Shown: positions 8,034-16,950, counted from the first letter of the stretch. The stretch: 64,000 nucleotides of DNA from Weissella cibaria KACC 11862 (GCF_000193635.1 NZ_AEKT01000049.1:59074-123073); one strand, 5' to 3'. Program-made: numbers and translations. The notes: generated from the letters alone by a model not told the origin.

Positions 8034-9479
8034 CTATTTAACACCGGCCATCAAGCGCTTGATACGTGGTACCAAGAATACCAAGACCACACCAAGCACA
8101 ACTGAGGCGATTCCGAACCAAGCGAAGTAAGCCACTTCGTTCTTAGGGTTATATAACGTTACCAACTGGGCGTTCAACGCTGAACCAGCTGATGAAGCCA
8201 AGAACCACATTGACATCATTTGTGACATGAATGCCTTAGGCGCTAGCTTCGTTGTAACTGACAAACCAACTGGTGAAATCAACATTTCACCGATGATAAC
8301 CAAGGCCCATGAGCCAACCAACCAAAGTGGTGACACCTTACCAGCCGTACCAAACATTGCACCAGGCAAGGCCATCAACAAGAATGACGCACCGGCGAAC
8401 ATCAACCCAATCGCAAACTTCATTGGTGAAGATGGTTGGTTCTTTTGCCACTTAACCCACAACCAGGCAAAGAATGGCGTGTATAGCATGATGAACAATG
8501 GGTTCAGTGATTGGAACCATGACGCTGGGAACCATGACGTATCAACACGTTCGGCAGCAAAAGTTGCCAAAACGATTGATCCTTGTTCTTCAATGGCCCA
8601 GAACAACACAGCTGCCAAGAACAATGGAATGTATGAGACAACACGTGAACGCTCTTCCTTGTTAACCTTAGCTGACGTAATCATCAACGTGAAGTAACCG
8701 ATTGGCAACAAAATAGCGACAATCGTCAACAAGTTAACGAAGTTTTGCAAGCTCGTCCAGCCCATCAAAACCATCAACAAGACAACCAACGCAAAGGCAA
8801 TGACACCAAGGACAATCTTAGTGACCAAAGGCTTCACTTCTTGCGGTTGCAATGGGTCTGGGGCGTACATTGAATCTTCGTGCAAGTGCTTGCCACCAAA
8901 GTGGAATTGCAACAAACCGAAGAACATACCGATAGCGGCCAATGAGAAGGCGACGTGGAAGCCGGCCTGTTCTTGCGTCCAACCAACTAGCAATGGGGCA
9001 ATAAATGAACCCAAGTTGATTCCGAAGACGAAGATTGAGAACCCAGCATCACGGGCTGAATCACCATCTTTATAAAGTGACCCAACCAATGATGAAACGT
9101 TAGGCTTCAACAAACCAGTTCCCAACACAATCAAGATCATTGAGGCGAACATGGCCGGTGCCCCGAATGGCAATGACAAGGCGATGTGACCAAACATGAT
9201 CAAAACACCACCCCAGAAGACCGTGCGACGTTGACCTAGCAAACGGTCAGCGATGAAACCACCGACAACACCTGATAGGTAAACCATTGACGCATAGATG
9301 GCCATGATTGACGCTGCCGTTGCCTTCGTGACGTTCAAATCACCTGTCGCAATCAAATGCCACATGTAGTAAAGCAAAATGGCCTTCATACCGTAGTAAC
9401 TGAAACGTTCCCACATTTCGGTCATAAACAATGTTTGTAGACCGCGTGGTTGTCCCAGGAATTTCTTTTCTGATTCCAT
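8034..9479 (-). CDS. dtpT: Di-/tripeptide:H+ symporter, POT family
   Basis: A 481-residue proton-coupled oligopeptide transporter with 12-14 helices. The first helix carries [18 protein letters not shown] (E1XXER motif ExxER for proton coupling). [15 protein letters not shown] and the PTR2 signature [18 protein letters not shown] follow. The C-terminal half has the EEQG and [11 protein letters not shown] motifs of bacterial POTs. Role: uptake of di- and tripeptides across the cytoplasmic membrane. It is monocistronic, between two strong terminators, and divergent from the metallophosphoesterase gene. Confidence 0.92.
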   Translation of the reverse strand: MESEKKFLGQPRGLQTLFMTEMWERFSYYGMKAILLYYMWHLIATGDLNVTKATAASIMAIYASMVYLSGVVGGFIADRLLGQRRTVFWGGVLIMFGHIALSLPFGAPAMFASMILIVLGTGLLKPNVSSLVGSLYKDGDSARDAGFSIFVFGINLGSFIAPLLVGWTQEQAGFHVAFSLAAIGMFFGLLQFHFGGKHLHEDSMYAPDPLQPQEVKPLVTKIVLGVIAFALVVLLMVLMGWTSLQNFVNLLTIVAILLPIGYFTLMITSAKVNKEERSRVVSYIPLFLAAVLFWAIEEQGSIVLATFAAERVDTSWFPASWFQSLNPLFIMLYTPFFAWLWVKWQKNQPSSPMKFAIGLMFAGASFLLMALPGAMFGTAGKVSPLWLVGSWALVIIGEMLISPVGLSVTTKLAPKAFMSQMMSMWFLASSAGSALNAQLVTLYNPKNEVAYFAWFGIASVVLGVVLVFLVPRIKRLMAGVK

Positions 9480-9668
9480 AGAAAAGCTCCTTACGAATTT
9501 ATATTTATTTGTTTTAACATAACTAATTCATTAGAAAATACTTATTAAGTTTACTTGAATTTCTTCATTTCCACAAGAAGGTATCAGAAATTGATTTTAC
9601 TTTTTCCTACAAGGATAGTTTCGCGTTTGGTACAATGAATTGATATATCAGGAAAGAAAGGCGATATC

Positions 9669-10496
9669 ATGGTTAAAATCGCTGTTACAAGTGACAATCA
9701 CTTGGACATAAATAAGCAAGAACCCGCCGAAATTTTAGCGAAACAAACACAAAAAATTCTAGAAATGAACGTTAATTATTACCTAATTGCTGGTGACCTT
9801 TTTAACGATTTTAAGAAATCAATGGCATATGTGAGTGATTTGCAAGAAAACCTGGGTGACCAGACCAAAGTCTTGTTTATTGCTGGTAATCACGACATGG
9901 GGCGTGGCACAGATTTTGCTGAGCTCGAATCACCCGTGAATGATTTTTACCTTCATAATAAGTACGTCGACATTCCCGGCACGGATTGGCGGATTATCGG
10001 TCACAATGGTTGGTATGATTACCCATTTGCCCGGGGCATTGACCCGGCAGATGTTGCCGCCTTCCGCCGTGGTTTTTACTACGACCGGATTATTGAACAA
10101 CCAATGACCGATCCGGAGCGCATGGATTTAGGGTTGGCCCAAATGAAGGTGCTCCTCGATGACGCACAAGCTGCCGGTAAGCAAGTCATTTTCATGACCC
10201 ACTTTGCCCCAATTGGGGATGAATTGATTTTTCCAATCGGCGATCGACGCTGGGCAACTGTGAACGGCGTCTTAGGGTCACCACGCACTGGTGAACTACT
10301 CGAAAGTTACGACAATGTGCGTCATGTCTTTTACGGCCACATTCACGTTACCGTGCCGCCACGTGAAAAAAATGGGGTTACTTACTACAACCCCAGCGTT
10401 GGTTATAACCGTCGGCGCTTGCAAGAATGGACGGCTGATAACTTCTTTGATGCTTGGCAAAACAAAGTTCAAGAAATAGTGTTGACATCTAAATAA
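9669..10496 (+). CDS. Calcineurin-like metallophosphoesterase
   Basis: A 275-residue phosphoesterase with the five-block dimetal centre: SDNHLD (D9, H11), AGDLFND (D43), GNHDMG (N74-H75), THFAPIGDE around residue 177 and YGHIHV around residue 220. Members hydrolyse phosphomonoesters or diesters; the substrate is not predictable. GAAAGAAAGGCG precedes the ATG. The last codons contain the -35 element of the downstream tRNA promoter, so the gene end and the tRNA unit are fused in space. Confidence 0.85.
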   Translation: MVKIAVTSDNHLDINKQEPAEILAKQTQKILEMNVNYYLIAGDLFNDFKKSMAYVSDLQENLGDQTKVLFIAGNHDMGRGTDFAELESPVNDFYLHNKYVDIPGTDWRIIGHNGWYDYPFARGIDPADVAAFRRGFYYDRIIEQPMTDPERMDLGLAQMKVLLDDAQAAGKQVIFMTHFAPIGDELIFPIGDRRWATVNGVLGSPRTGELLESYDNVRHVFYGHIHVTVPPREKNGVTYYNPSVGYNRRRLQEWTADNFFDAWQNKVQEIVLTSK

Positions 10497-10510
10497 ATAT
10501 TCTGTATAGT
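10482..10510 (+). promoter_or_regulatory. Promoter of right tRNA-Tyr-Gln unit
   Basis: TTGACA (10482-10487), 17-bp spacer, TATAGT (10505-10510). The -35 hexamer lies inside the last codons of the metallophosphoesterase gene. Confidence 0.8.
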
Positions 10511-10555
10511 ATATATTCGTTGAGGCGATACATATCGCTAAAGCGTTTATATGAT

Positions 10556-10638
10556 GGGGGTTTAGCGAAGTCTGGTCAAACGCGGTGGACTGTAAATCCA
10601 TTCCTTCGGGTTCATAGGTTCGAATCCTATAGCCCCCA
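10556..10638 (+). tRNA. tRNA-Tyr(GUA), right copy
   Basis: 83-nt class II tRNA identical to the left copy at 2547-2629 but on the opposite strand: anticodon GUA, long variable arm, T-arm GGTTCGAATCC. Confidence 0.95.
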
Positions 10639-10646
10639 TTTATTAT

Positions 10647-10718
10647 TGGGATATGGCCAAGTGGTAAGGCATCGGTTTTTGGTACCGTGTATCGCTGGTT
10701 CGAATCCAGCTATCCCAG
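10647..10718 (+). tRNA. tRNA-Gln(UUG), copy 3
   Basis: 72-nt tRNA-Gln with the same sequence as the two left copies, 8 bp after tRNA-Tyr. Confidence 0.95.
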
Positions 10719-10726
10719 CTAACGAA

Positions 10727-10756
10727 GTCGATGAGCATTTGCTTGTCGGCTTTTTT
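10727..10756 (+). terminator. Terminator of right tRNA unit
   Basis: GTCGATGAGC, ATTT loop, GCTTGTCGGC (with G-U pairs), followed by TTTTTTG. Confidence 0.8.
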
Positions 10757-10868
10757 GTTATATTTTTTCAGTCTACAGCCTGATTAATGCGGTTAATTTC
10801 ATATTTGTCCTGTTTTTCGCACTATTTTTCCTGTACAATGGTAAGCGTTCTATCTTCAAGGAGGTCAC

Positions 10869-11540
10869 ATGAAACTTAAGTGGACTGTCATCACCCTAAT
10901 CGCCCTCGCTGCAACTGCAGCCGGGATCTACTGGGGTGTTGATGCATTCAATGAAAACAAAAGCTATCAAGGCAATATGCGCAATGCGCGTAATGCCGTC
11001 GCGGCCCACAACTGGTCAGATGCCGCTATCTACTACTCTGCGGCCCGTGGCATTCGCGTTTCCGTCGAAAACCGCACCGCCCTTGAGCAACTTAACTACC
11101 TTAAGCGTGCGGACAAAGAAATCCGCCACAACAATTGGCAATCAGCGTTAAACCTGTATAGCCTGGTGTTGGCAACGAACGGCGGTGTTGATTTGTTAAA
11201 CAAGGCCGCCAAAAGTGGTGAGGATTACGTGACGGCACTCAAGAACGCCGACGAATCAGCGGACAAGGCTTCTTCGCTACAAGTTGCGCTTGATAAGAAG
11301 TCATCCGAACTAACTAAGGCGCGTTATTCTGCAGAAGCAGCTGTTAAAACGGCGAATGATGCAGCTAAGGCCGCACAGGACTCTGCTAAGAGCGCCGTGG
11401 ATGCCGCAAATGATAATGCAACCGATTTATCGAAGGCGCTGTCCTCACAACAAGCTGCTGACAAAGCTGCCGCTAAAAGTGAAGCTGCCGATACTAAGAC
11501 ATCAAAGGTCGATAATCATAAGAAAGATAAAGCAAACTAA
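10869..11540 (+). CDS. Membrane-anchored, Ala/Lys-rich coiled protein, unknown function
   Basis: A 223-residue protein with one N-terminal membrane segment (about residues 5-25, VITLIALAATAAGIYWGV). An extracellular helical part of TPR-like character follows (AVAAHNWSDAAIYYSAA, then RHNNWQSALNLYSLVLA). The C-terminal third is low-complexity Ala/Lys/Ser, rich in AAKAAQDSAKSAVDAA and ending in a strongly charged DNHKKDKAN tail. AAGGAGG precedes the ATG. I do not recognise a family; a surface or wall-associated structural role is only a guess. Confidence 0.75.
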   Translation: MKLKWTVITLIALAATAAGIYWGVDAFNENKSYQGNMRNARNAVAAHNWSDAAIYYSAARGIRVSVENRTALEQLNYLKRADKEIRHNNWQSALNLYSLVLATNGGVDLLNKAAKSGEDYVTALKNADESADKASSLQVALDKKSSELTKARYSAEAAVKTANDAAKAAQDSAKSAVDAANDNATDLSKALSSQQAADKAAAKSEAADTKTSKVDNHKKDKAN

Positions 11541-11550
11541 TAAATTAAAT

Positions 11551-11586
11551 AGCCGCAGGATCATTTAACATCATGATCCTGCGGCT
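11551..11586. terminator. Bidirectional terminator
   Basis: AGCCGCAGGATCA and TGATCCTGCGGCT form a perfect 13-bp stem between two convergent genes (10869-11540 and 11606-12826). Confidence 0.75.
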
Positions 11587-11605
11587 ATTCTCATATAATC
11601 GACTA

Positions 11606-12826
11606 TTAAAATGACGCTTTCATTTTTGCAGCAGTGGCAACTGAATAAATCGCAATCAGCACCCCAACCATCAACATTACGGCCGCACCGATATTGCCAA
11701 CAAAGTGCGAGGCTGACACCATCACCCCAGCAACAATATTACCCAGTGGCCGCGTCGCAGCAAACGCACCTGAGTAAGCCCCGAGCTTCTCCGGGTTCAT
11801 CATATCCGCACGCAACGTCTGACTTGATGGCACATTAATCATCTCACCAACCGTGAAGACAACCGCCGTAAAGGCCAGTGGCCAAAAGTCGCGGAGCAAG
11901 AAGGCCATGGCAAAGCCGAGGCCTTGCAAGAATGTCCCAATCATATAACCACGGATTAGCGGCCAGCGATTTGTCATATGATTAAATGCTGACATCGTTA
12001 AGACGATTAAGACCGTATTAATTACCAGCATAAACGAGAGCATCCGTTGGCCATAAAAATGAATGCCAAACAGTGTGTAGTCGTGGAACGACTCTGCCAA
12101 GTGCGCTGCCAAATAGAAATCTGGTTGTGAATAAACAACGACCGAGAAAATCGTTCCGAACATGAATAGCAAGTAACGCTTATCCGTCAGCACATGCCCG
12201 TATGACTTGATAGCACTCCAGACTGACGAATTCGTCTTAACGGTTGTCATATCCAGCGTTTCCGCCATCCCCCACTTGATAATCGCCGCATTAATAATGC
12301 CGACAATCATTGAGCCCATTAACAATTCAAAGAGGTAATCACGGAAGAACCAACCACCAACGGCCGCCCCAATCATCACACCAATGTTAATGATCCAGTA
12401 AATCAACGCAAAGACAAACTTACGATTTTTCAATGTTGACGAGTCAATCATCATCGCTTGTTCGGCCGGATCGGCGAATGACGCCCCGACTGAAGCAGTC
12501 AGGAACCCAACGAACGTGATATACGGGTTGGTATACCACGGCGAATTCATCAGCATAGCCAGCGCATAGCCGCCAATAATCATGGCCGATCCAATCAAGA
12601 TGGTCTTTTTACGCCCCAACACATCGGCCAAGTGACCACCATACAAGCCAGCAATAAAACCGGCCACTGAGACGGCAATCAACAAAAAGCCGGTAATGAA
12701 GGCCCCAAAATATTCAACGTAATAAACCGTTACATTCGGTCCAATTGAACTACCCAGTAAGACTGTTAGAAAAACAGTTAATGATCGTAGCTTCAAATTA
12801 CGATCCAACTGCATGAAATCTTGCAA
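11606..12826 (-). CDS. MFS transporter
   Basis: A 406-residue, 12-helix major facilitator, with GGHLADVLGRKKTILIGSA as the loop 2-3 signature and a repeat of it before helix 8-9 (FNHMTNRWPLI). The first helix region with SSIGPNVTVYYVEYFGAF resembles the MdtH/YttB-type export group. The start is a TTG at 12824-12826, eight bases after AGGAGG; the next ATG, four codons in, is too far from that site. Substrate unknown. It follows the sigV-rsiV unit but a weak terminator lies between them. Confidence 0.78.
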   Translation of the reverse strand: MQDFMQLDRNLKLRSLTVFLTVLLGSSIGPNVTVYYVEYFGAFITGFLLIAVSVAGFIAGLYGGHLADVLGRKKTILIGSAMIIGGYALAMLMNSPWYTNPYITFVGFLTASVGASFADPAEQAMMIDSSTLKNRKFVFALIYWIINIGVMIGAAVGGWFFRDYLFELLMGSMIVGIINAAIIKWGMAETLDMTTVKTNSSVWSAIKSYGHVLTDKRYLLFMFGTIFSVVVYSQPDFYLAAHLAESFHDYTLFGIHFYGQRMLSFMLVINTVLIVLTMSAFNHMTNRWPLIRGYMIGTFLQGLGFAMAFLLRDFWPLAFTAVVFTVGEMINVPSSQTLRADMMNPEKLGAYSGAFAATRPLGNIVAGVMVSASHFVGNIGAAVMLMVGVLIAIYSVATAAKMKASF

Positions 12827-12875
12827 CTTTCCGCCCTCCTTTTTCTGTCATAATCTAATTAGCATAACACAAAGA

Positions 12876-12904
12876 AACCGCTGTTCATACACAAAACAGC
12901 GGTT
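12876..12904 (-). terminator. Hairpin/terminator after rsiV-like gene
   Basis: AACCGCTGTTTTGTGTATGAACAGCGGTT on the minus strand, followed by a poor T tract (TCTTTG), so termination may be partial. Confidence 0.55.
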
Positions 12905-12928
12905 ATATTAAAATTCAATTAGATACAA

Positions 12929-13747
12929 TTACTTCACGTAAGCATGTGATATCAATTGGCTATCAATCTCATCAGTTGGAATCGTCATCGCAACCGCACC
13001 AACATACATCGGTGCAATTTCACCGCGCTGGAAAACCAATACTAGTTCACCCTTATTATTAATATAGAACGTCTGCTTAGGTCCAATCGCTGCGACCGGT
13101 GTGTCATACTGCTTCGACGCTGCGATTTGTTCATTGACATAATTTTTCAAAATTGCCTGATAGGCGTTCGCCTTAAATAGCATCGGCAGTGTTACGACCA
13201 GCCCGTTTTGCTTATCAATTGTTGTGTAACGCAGCTTCGTAGCGGTATCGGCCGACGAGATATCCTGACGACGTTCCAGCACAAGCAGCTGCTCGTTGTT
13301 TACCTTTTCAGCATAGGTTTGTGTCATCGACTTGGGCGTATCATTGGTCTTATTCATGAAGGACTCGTATAATGCGCGACCCTCTTCTGCATAGGCCGTA
13401 TTTAACTTATCAGATAATTGCCGGTCACGTAGGTTCGTCAACAAAGGCACCTTAATATCCGCATACGACGTCTTGTCGACATGCTTGTACTCGCGGAACA
13501 ATAAAACTTTCACGGCATCACGCACAACTGGCACCCGTTCTGATGCATTCGCGAATGAATACGATGTGTTAAGCGCCAGCGTAAAAGCTGCTGCTACAGC
13601 ACCGACACCAATCACTGATGATTGCCACCAATTCAAGCGCTTGCGCTTTGGTGCAGTTGCGACAATCGCTTGGTTGATAACAGCCGTCAACTTTTCAGTT
13701 GGAATATCCTGTTGTGTATACTGAATCTTCAAATCTGCTAAAGTCAT
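12929..13747 (-). CDS. rsiV: RsiV-like anti-sigma factor (DUF3298 domain)
   Basis: A 272-residue single-span protein: a cytoplasmic N-terminus of about 44 residues that would bind the sigma factor, a membrane segment around 45-66 (SSVIGVGAVAAAFTLAL), and an extracellular C-terminal half of DUF3298/RsiV type (MLFKANAYQAILKNYVNEQI). In Bacillus RsiV holds SigV and is cleaved when it binds lysozyme (established for that species). Here the role is inferred from architecture and from its place one base after the ECF sigma gene. No oatA-like O-acetyltransferase follows, unlike the Bacillus sigV operon. Confidence 0.72.
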   Translation of the reverse strand: MTLADLKIQYTQQDIPTEKLTAVINQAIVATAPKRKRLNWWQSSVIGVGAVAAAFTLALNTSYSFANASERVPVVRDAVKVLLFREYKHVDKTSYADIKVPLLTNLRDRQLSDKLNTAYAEEGRALYESFMNKTNDTPKSMTQTYAEKVNNEQLLVLERRQDISSADTATKLRYTTIDKQNGLVVTLPMLFKANAYQAILKNYVNEQIAASKQYDTPVAAIGPKQTFYINNKGELVLVFQRGEIAPMYVGAVAMTIPTDEIDSQLISHAYVK

Positions 13748-13748
13748 G

Positions 13749-14228
13749 TTAAATTCCCCCGTCCATCAAGGCTTCCAATTTCTTCAGACTGCGATAATAC
13801 GTTGTTTTGACCGTATTTTCTGACAACTGCAATGTCAGCGCAATTTCCCCAAAGGTTTGATCTTCAAAAAAATGCAACCGAATAATCGCCTGTTCTTTAT
13901 CAGACAAATCACTCACCGCTTGTTCAAGTGCTAAGCGAGTTTCTGGTGCAACTCCTGCCAAAGCTGGCATAAACGTTAAGACATCGTCACCAATTTCATG
14001 GCGGCGGGCTTGTTTACGTTGTGCATCGATGGCTGTATTAATCAAAATTCGAAACAACCAGGTTTTGAGATATTGTTTTTCTTTCACCTGTCCCACCTGA
14101 CGTAACGCTTTTTCAGCACTGATTTGCACGATATCCAGCGCCTCTGCTTCCGTATGAACGTAGCCTAACGCAACGCGGTACAACGCTGTTTGATTTTCTT
14201 TCAGCGTTGCGATTAATTCTTCACGCAT
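13749..14228 (-). CDS. sigV: ECF-type RNA polymerase sigma factor (SigV-like)
   Basis: A 159-residue sigma-70 family protein with region 2 (YRVALGYVHTEAEALDIVQ, KTWLFRILINTAIDAQRK) and region 4 (SDKEQAIIRLHFFEDQTFGE with the LSENTVKTTYYRSLKKL helix-turn-helix), and no region 3: the ECF layout. The downstream gene is an RsiV-like anti-sigma factor, hence the SigV assignment. A near-consensus ECF promoter precedes it, so it probably activates its own transcription. AGGGGG lies before the ATG. Confidence 0.8.
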   Translation of the reverse strand: MREELIATLKENQTALYRVALGYVHTEAEALDIVQISAEKALRQVGQVKEKQYLKTWLFRILINTAIDAQRKQARRHEIGDDVLTFMPALAGVAPETRLALEQAVSDLSDKEQAIIRLHFFEDQTFGEIALTLQLSENTVKTTYYRSLKKLEALMDGGI

Positions 14229-14260
14229 GTTACGTTCCCCCTAACTTTCAACACTTATTA

Positions 14261-14287
14261 GACGCTGTGATGTATGGAATAGTTTCA
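14261..14287 (-). promoter_or_regulatory. ECF-sigma promoter of sigV-rsiV
   Basis: Minus strand TGAAAC (14282-14287), 17-bp spacer, CGTC (14261-14264). This is the bipartite motif of SigV/SigW/SigX-type promoters in Bacillus, located 33 bp before the sigV start. Confidence 0.7.
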
Positions 14288-14292
14288 AAACT

Positions 14293-14322
14293 AAAAAAAC
14301 ACGCCGTTAAGCGTGTTTTTTA
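14293..14322 (-). terminator. Terminator after DUF960-like gene
   Basis: Minus strand ACACGCTTAACGGCGTGTTTTTTT, a 7-bp hairpin with a long T tract, directly after the stop of the gene at 14323. Confidence 0.75.
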
Positions 14323-14691
14323 TTACTCAGCGTCGTTGTTAGCTTCTTCTTCCGCAACAGCTGCTTCGTATGCCAAGACGCGTGCTGACACGTCCATGAC
14401 GATATTATCTTCATCACGGATTGAGACAATCAATCCCTTGCCCAACCATGAGTGGTCACCAGAGTAAGGCATTTCCATTTCTTGTTGGAAATCACCGTCG
14501 TGTTGGACGAACATCACACCCACGATACTATCTGTGTAGTCATCCGCAAACCAAATCTCAACTTCAGGGAACATGATGGCCTTGTAGTTCATCATCGTAT
14601 CAAACATTCCCCAAACTGCAGTCTGCGCTTCCTCAGGTAGTCGCTTAGCAAGTTCTTCAGTAACAACGCGTGACTTAGTAGATTCAAACAT
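14323..14691 (-). CDS. DUF960-like protein
   Basis: A 122-residue acidic, soluble protein. The opening MFESTKSRVVTEELAKRLP and the following AQTAVWGMFDTM fit DUF960, a short conserved Firmicutes family of unknown function. The C-terminus is an acidic tail (AEEEANNDAE). It is divergent from the DUF1836 gene, sharing a 74-bp promoter region, and ends at its own terminator. Assignment to the family is from motif memory and is moderate. Confidence 0.6.
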   Translation of the reverse strand: MFESTKSRVVTEELAKRLPEEAQTAVWGMFDTMMNYKAIMFPEVEIWFADDYTDSIVGVMFVQHDGDFQQEMEMPYSGDHSWLGKGLIVSIRDEDNIVMDVSARVLAYEAAVAEEEANNDAE

Positions 14692-14765
14692 TATATATAG
14701 TTCCTCACTCTAGATGTGGTAAAATTAATTCATATAAAGTATACCACGGAAGGACAATCTGCCAA

Positions 14766-15284
14766 ATGAACGAATATCTATCATGGCGCGAAGGCCTAAA
14801 AGAAGTCGAATTTCCACATTGGGAGGACTTGCCAACATTTGATTTGTATATGGACCAGGTCGTTGAATATGTAAATGAAGTCCTGGCACCTTTAAACATG
14901 CCGGCTGTCACGTCAACGATGATTAACAATTACGTTAAGCAAAAGGTCATCTTGGCACCCGTTAAAAAGAAGTACCAAACGATGCAAATCGCGGATATCT
15001 TGATTATTTCATTGATGAAGCCCGTCTTCTCACTGGAAGAAATCCGTGCAGCCATCGATCAAGTAACGATTGGCGATTACCCTAAGAAGGCGTACAACGC
15101 GTTCGTTGATGCGTTGATGGCACGTTTACAAGGTCCTGTGCCAGTTGAATTTGATCCTGACAACATTGATCTCCAGCTAATGCGCGACGCTGCCAACGTC
15201 GTCTTCCACAAAATGGAAGCTGAGAAGCTATTGGCCATCATGCGTGAACGCAACCCGATTAAGGAAGTGCCTACTAAGAAGTAG
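14766..15284 (+). CDS. DUF1836 protein, putative MerR-like DNA-binding regulator
   Basis: A 172-residue protein with a DUF1836 core: PAVTSTMINNYVKQKVILAP is the winged-helix-like recognition segment, followed by KKYQTMQIADILIISLMKPV and SLEEIRAAID. The family resembles MerR DNA-binding domains but lacks a demonstrated ligand. The C-terminal 60 residues are helical. Target genes are unknown. The gene ends at the border of a 400-bp non-coding, highly structured region. Confidence 0.78.
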   Translation: MNEYLSWREGLKEVEFPHWEDLPTFDLYMDQVVEYVNEVLAPLNMPAVTSTMINNYVKQKVILAPVKKKYQTMQIADILIISLMKPVFSLEEIRAAIDQVTIGDYPKKAYNAFVDALMARLQGPVPVEFDPDNIDLQLMRDAANVVFHKMEAEKLLAIMRERNPIKEVPTKK

Positions 15285-15316
15285 TCGTTCTGTGGGGTCG
15301 TCGCGTTGCGACGAGG

Positions 15317-15501
15317 CATGGGTGTGGGGAAGCGGATCCGACAAAGATTGCATCCGGGCAACTCCGCCGGCGCGAGCACCGGCTAGCACCCAAATAATTG
15401 TGCTAAGGTTCAGGGTCCGTATCGCCTTATCTAACCGGCGGTCGGCCGAACTTGTGAGTTACCCTGCTACAATCGCTACGCCACTTCCCCACCCCCATGC
15501 C
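15317..15501. ncRNA. Unidentified structured RNA candidate
   Basis: The 400 bp between two convergent genes holds no credible CDS but strong base pairing and much higher GC than its neighbours. GGCATGGGTGTGGGGAAG (from 15317) pairs with CTTCCCCACCCCCATGCC (to 15501) over about 18 bp with one mismatch. Inside, GATTG...GGGCAACTC pairs with GAGTTACCC...CAATC. Three further hairpins follow: GCCGG/CCGGC, TAGCAC/GTGCTA and AAGGTTC/GAACTT, giving a four-way junction. Outside lie more hairpins, TCGTCGC/GCGACGA at about 15299, CTTTGA/TCAAAG at about 15577 and TCGTGC/GCACGA at about 15608. I could not match RNase P, tmRNA, SRP or 6S signatures. The T-rich terminator at 15680 favours the plus strand. 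Confidence 0.5.
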
Positions 15502-15641
15502 AGCAGCCAAGATAGTCTCTATTTGTTTGATTATCATTGATTAGGGGTGCACGTCCATTCATGTTTCCCCTTCTCAACACTTTGATAGTCAAAGTCAGGC
15601 CTGTTGCTCGTGCAGTAGCACGACATATGTTAACCAAATTC

Positions 15642-15680
15642 AAAAAGCACAACACCTGCATTAGGCGTTGTGCTTTTTTG
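15642..15680. terminator. Bidirectional terminator
   Basis: AAAAAGCACAACACC and GGCGTTGTGCTTTTTT form a 10-bp stem with T tracts on both strands. It ends the dacA operon leftward and could end an RNA transcribed rightward from 15.3 kb. Confidence 0.8.
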
Positions 15681-15684
15681 GTAT

Positions 15685-16950
15685 TTATTCAAATAGGCTC
15701 ATGATGACGCGCTTCGCATCGCGGTACCATTGTACAACTTGTGATGCTTGTGCAACATCGCGGGTCATGATCAAATCTACCTTAGGCGGACTTGCTAAAT
15801 AGTCATTCGCTGCGTTACGTTCGGCTGTTGTGCCCCCATCAACGAAAACCGTTTCTTGGTGATCAACAACGTGCCCCTTTGCAATTGGCGCAATCATATC
15901 GTTATTTGACCGAATCGTCATGTTGAGTTTGCCGTCGCGTAATGCGGTTGGCACGAACATTGAGACCGCCGTCTTCGTAGCGATTGGGAAACGTTCTTCC
16001 CCGGCACGCGCTTCTTCAACTTGCACCCGTTGAATAACCGTTCCCTTAGCCAAGGTCTTAACCGTCATCGCCGACTTAACCGCGTTTAACATGGCCACCG
16101 TTTGGGAGAATGTGTGGTCACTACCGAGCACTACGGTCACCACTTGGCGACCTTCCAAGGTTGTTAACCCGATGAACGTACTGTGGACTGACAAGGCATA
16201 CCCAGTTTTCAAACCGGTAAACTTATATCCTTGGCCATCAGCTAGCAATTTATCTGAGTTTTCAATCGTTTCCGTCCCGGTAGCCCCACTTGGAACCTCC
16301 GCTGTTTGCATGCTCGTAATTTGTTGGATTTCAGGGTAATCAGTCACCAAATGACGACCAACAATCGCTAATTCACGGGCCGACAGTTCATTTTCCACAT
16401 CCGCACCCAGCTTAGGATTCGTTAACGCACCCATATCACCGTTCGTCAAACCGGCACCAGATACAATGGTCGTATCCTTGATGCCCCAGCTGGTTAACAA
16501 ATCTTGAATTTGTTGGTTAACACCCGTATCCGTACCAGACACGGCATAGCCCAATGCTAACGCCGCTGCATTCGCTGATTTAATCAATGCCATTTCCATC
16601 AACTCTTGAATGGTATAGGCACGTTCCGTACTAAGTGGCACATTAGCCAAAGCTGGCTCATTACTAATGGCGACAATCGAGGCCGGCACTTTAATCTGTG
16701 ACTGCATCGACAGACGTCCCTCTTTAATGGCTTGTTCAACCAAATAAACCGTCAATAATTTTGAAATTGAGGCAATCGGCATCCGCTCGTTACCATTTTT
16801 GTCTGCTAACACCTGGCCAGTCTGCACATCGGCCACCACTGCACTTTGCGCGTCCACTTTGGGCGTCACCGTTGCAGCTGATGCCGACGTAGCAATCCCT
16901 GTCACTAACAGAATTCCCGCCAGTAAGCCTGCCCACACACGCTTTGTCAT
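15685..16950 (-). CDS. dacA: D-alanyl-D-alanine carboxypeptidase (PBP5-type, peptidase S11)
   Basis: A 421-residue secreted enzyme that trims the terminal D-Ala of peptidoglycan stem peptides. Signal peptide 1-26 ending in SASAA. Active-site motifs are in order: SISK (S61-K64), SAN (S125-N127) and KTG (K248-G250). The C-terminal part carries the PBP5 beta-rich domain and ends in a probable amphipathic anchor (VQWYRDAKRVIMSLF). It begins 5 bp after the histidine kinase stop, so it is the last gene of a two-component operon, recalling VanRS with a D,D-carboxypeptidase. Confidence 0.9.
   Translation of the reverse strand: MTKRVWAGLLAGILLVTGIATSASAATVTPKVDAQSAVVADVQTGQVLADKNGNERMPIASISKLLTVYLVEQAIKEGRLSMQSQIKVPASIVAISNEPALANVPLSTERAYTIQELMEMALIKSANAAALALGYAVSGTDTGVNQQIQDLLTSWGIKDTTIVSGAGLTNGDMGALTNPKLGADVENELSARELAIVGRHLVTDYPEIQQITSMQTAEVPSGATGTETIENSDKLLADGQGYKFTGLKTGYALSVHSTFIGLTTLEGRQVVTVVLGSDHTFSQTVAMLNAVKSAMTVKTLAKGTVIQRVQVEEARAGEERFPIATKTAVSMFVPTALRDGKLNMTIRSNNDMIAPIAKGHVVDHQETVFVDGGTTAERNAANDYLASPPKVDLIMTRDVAQASQVVQWYRDAKRVIMSLFE

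Noticed and set aside
15317-15501. Identification of the structured region as 6S, tmRNA, RNase P or SRP RNA
   Set aside because: The conserved landmarks of RNase P, tmRNA and SRP are absent, and a four-way junction does not fit the single long hairpin with a bubble of 6S. Left unnamed.
15244-15540. 98-codon plus-strand ORF in the structured region
   Set aside because: No ribosome site, composition unlike neighbours, and it runs straight through base-paired stems; better explained as RNA.
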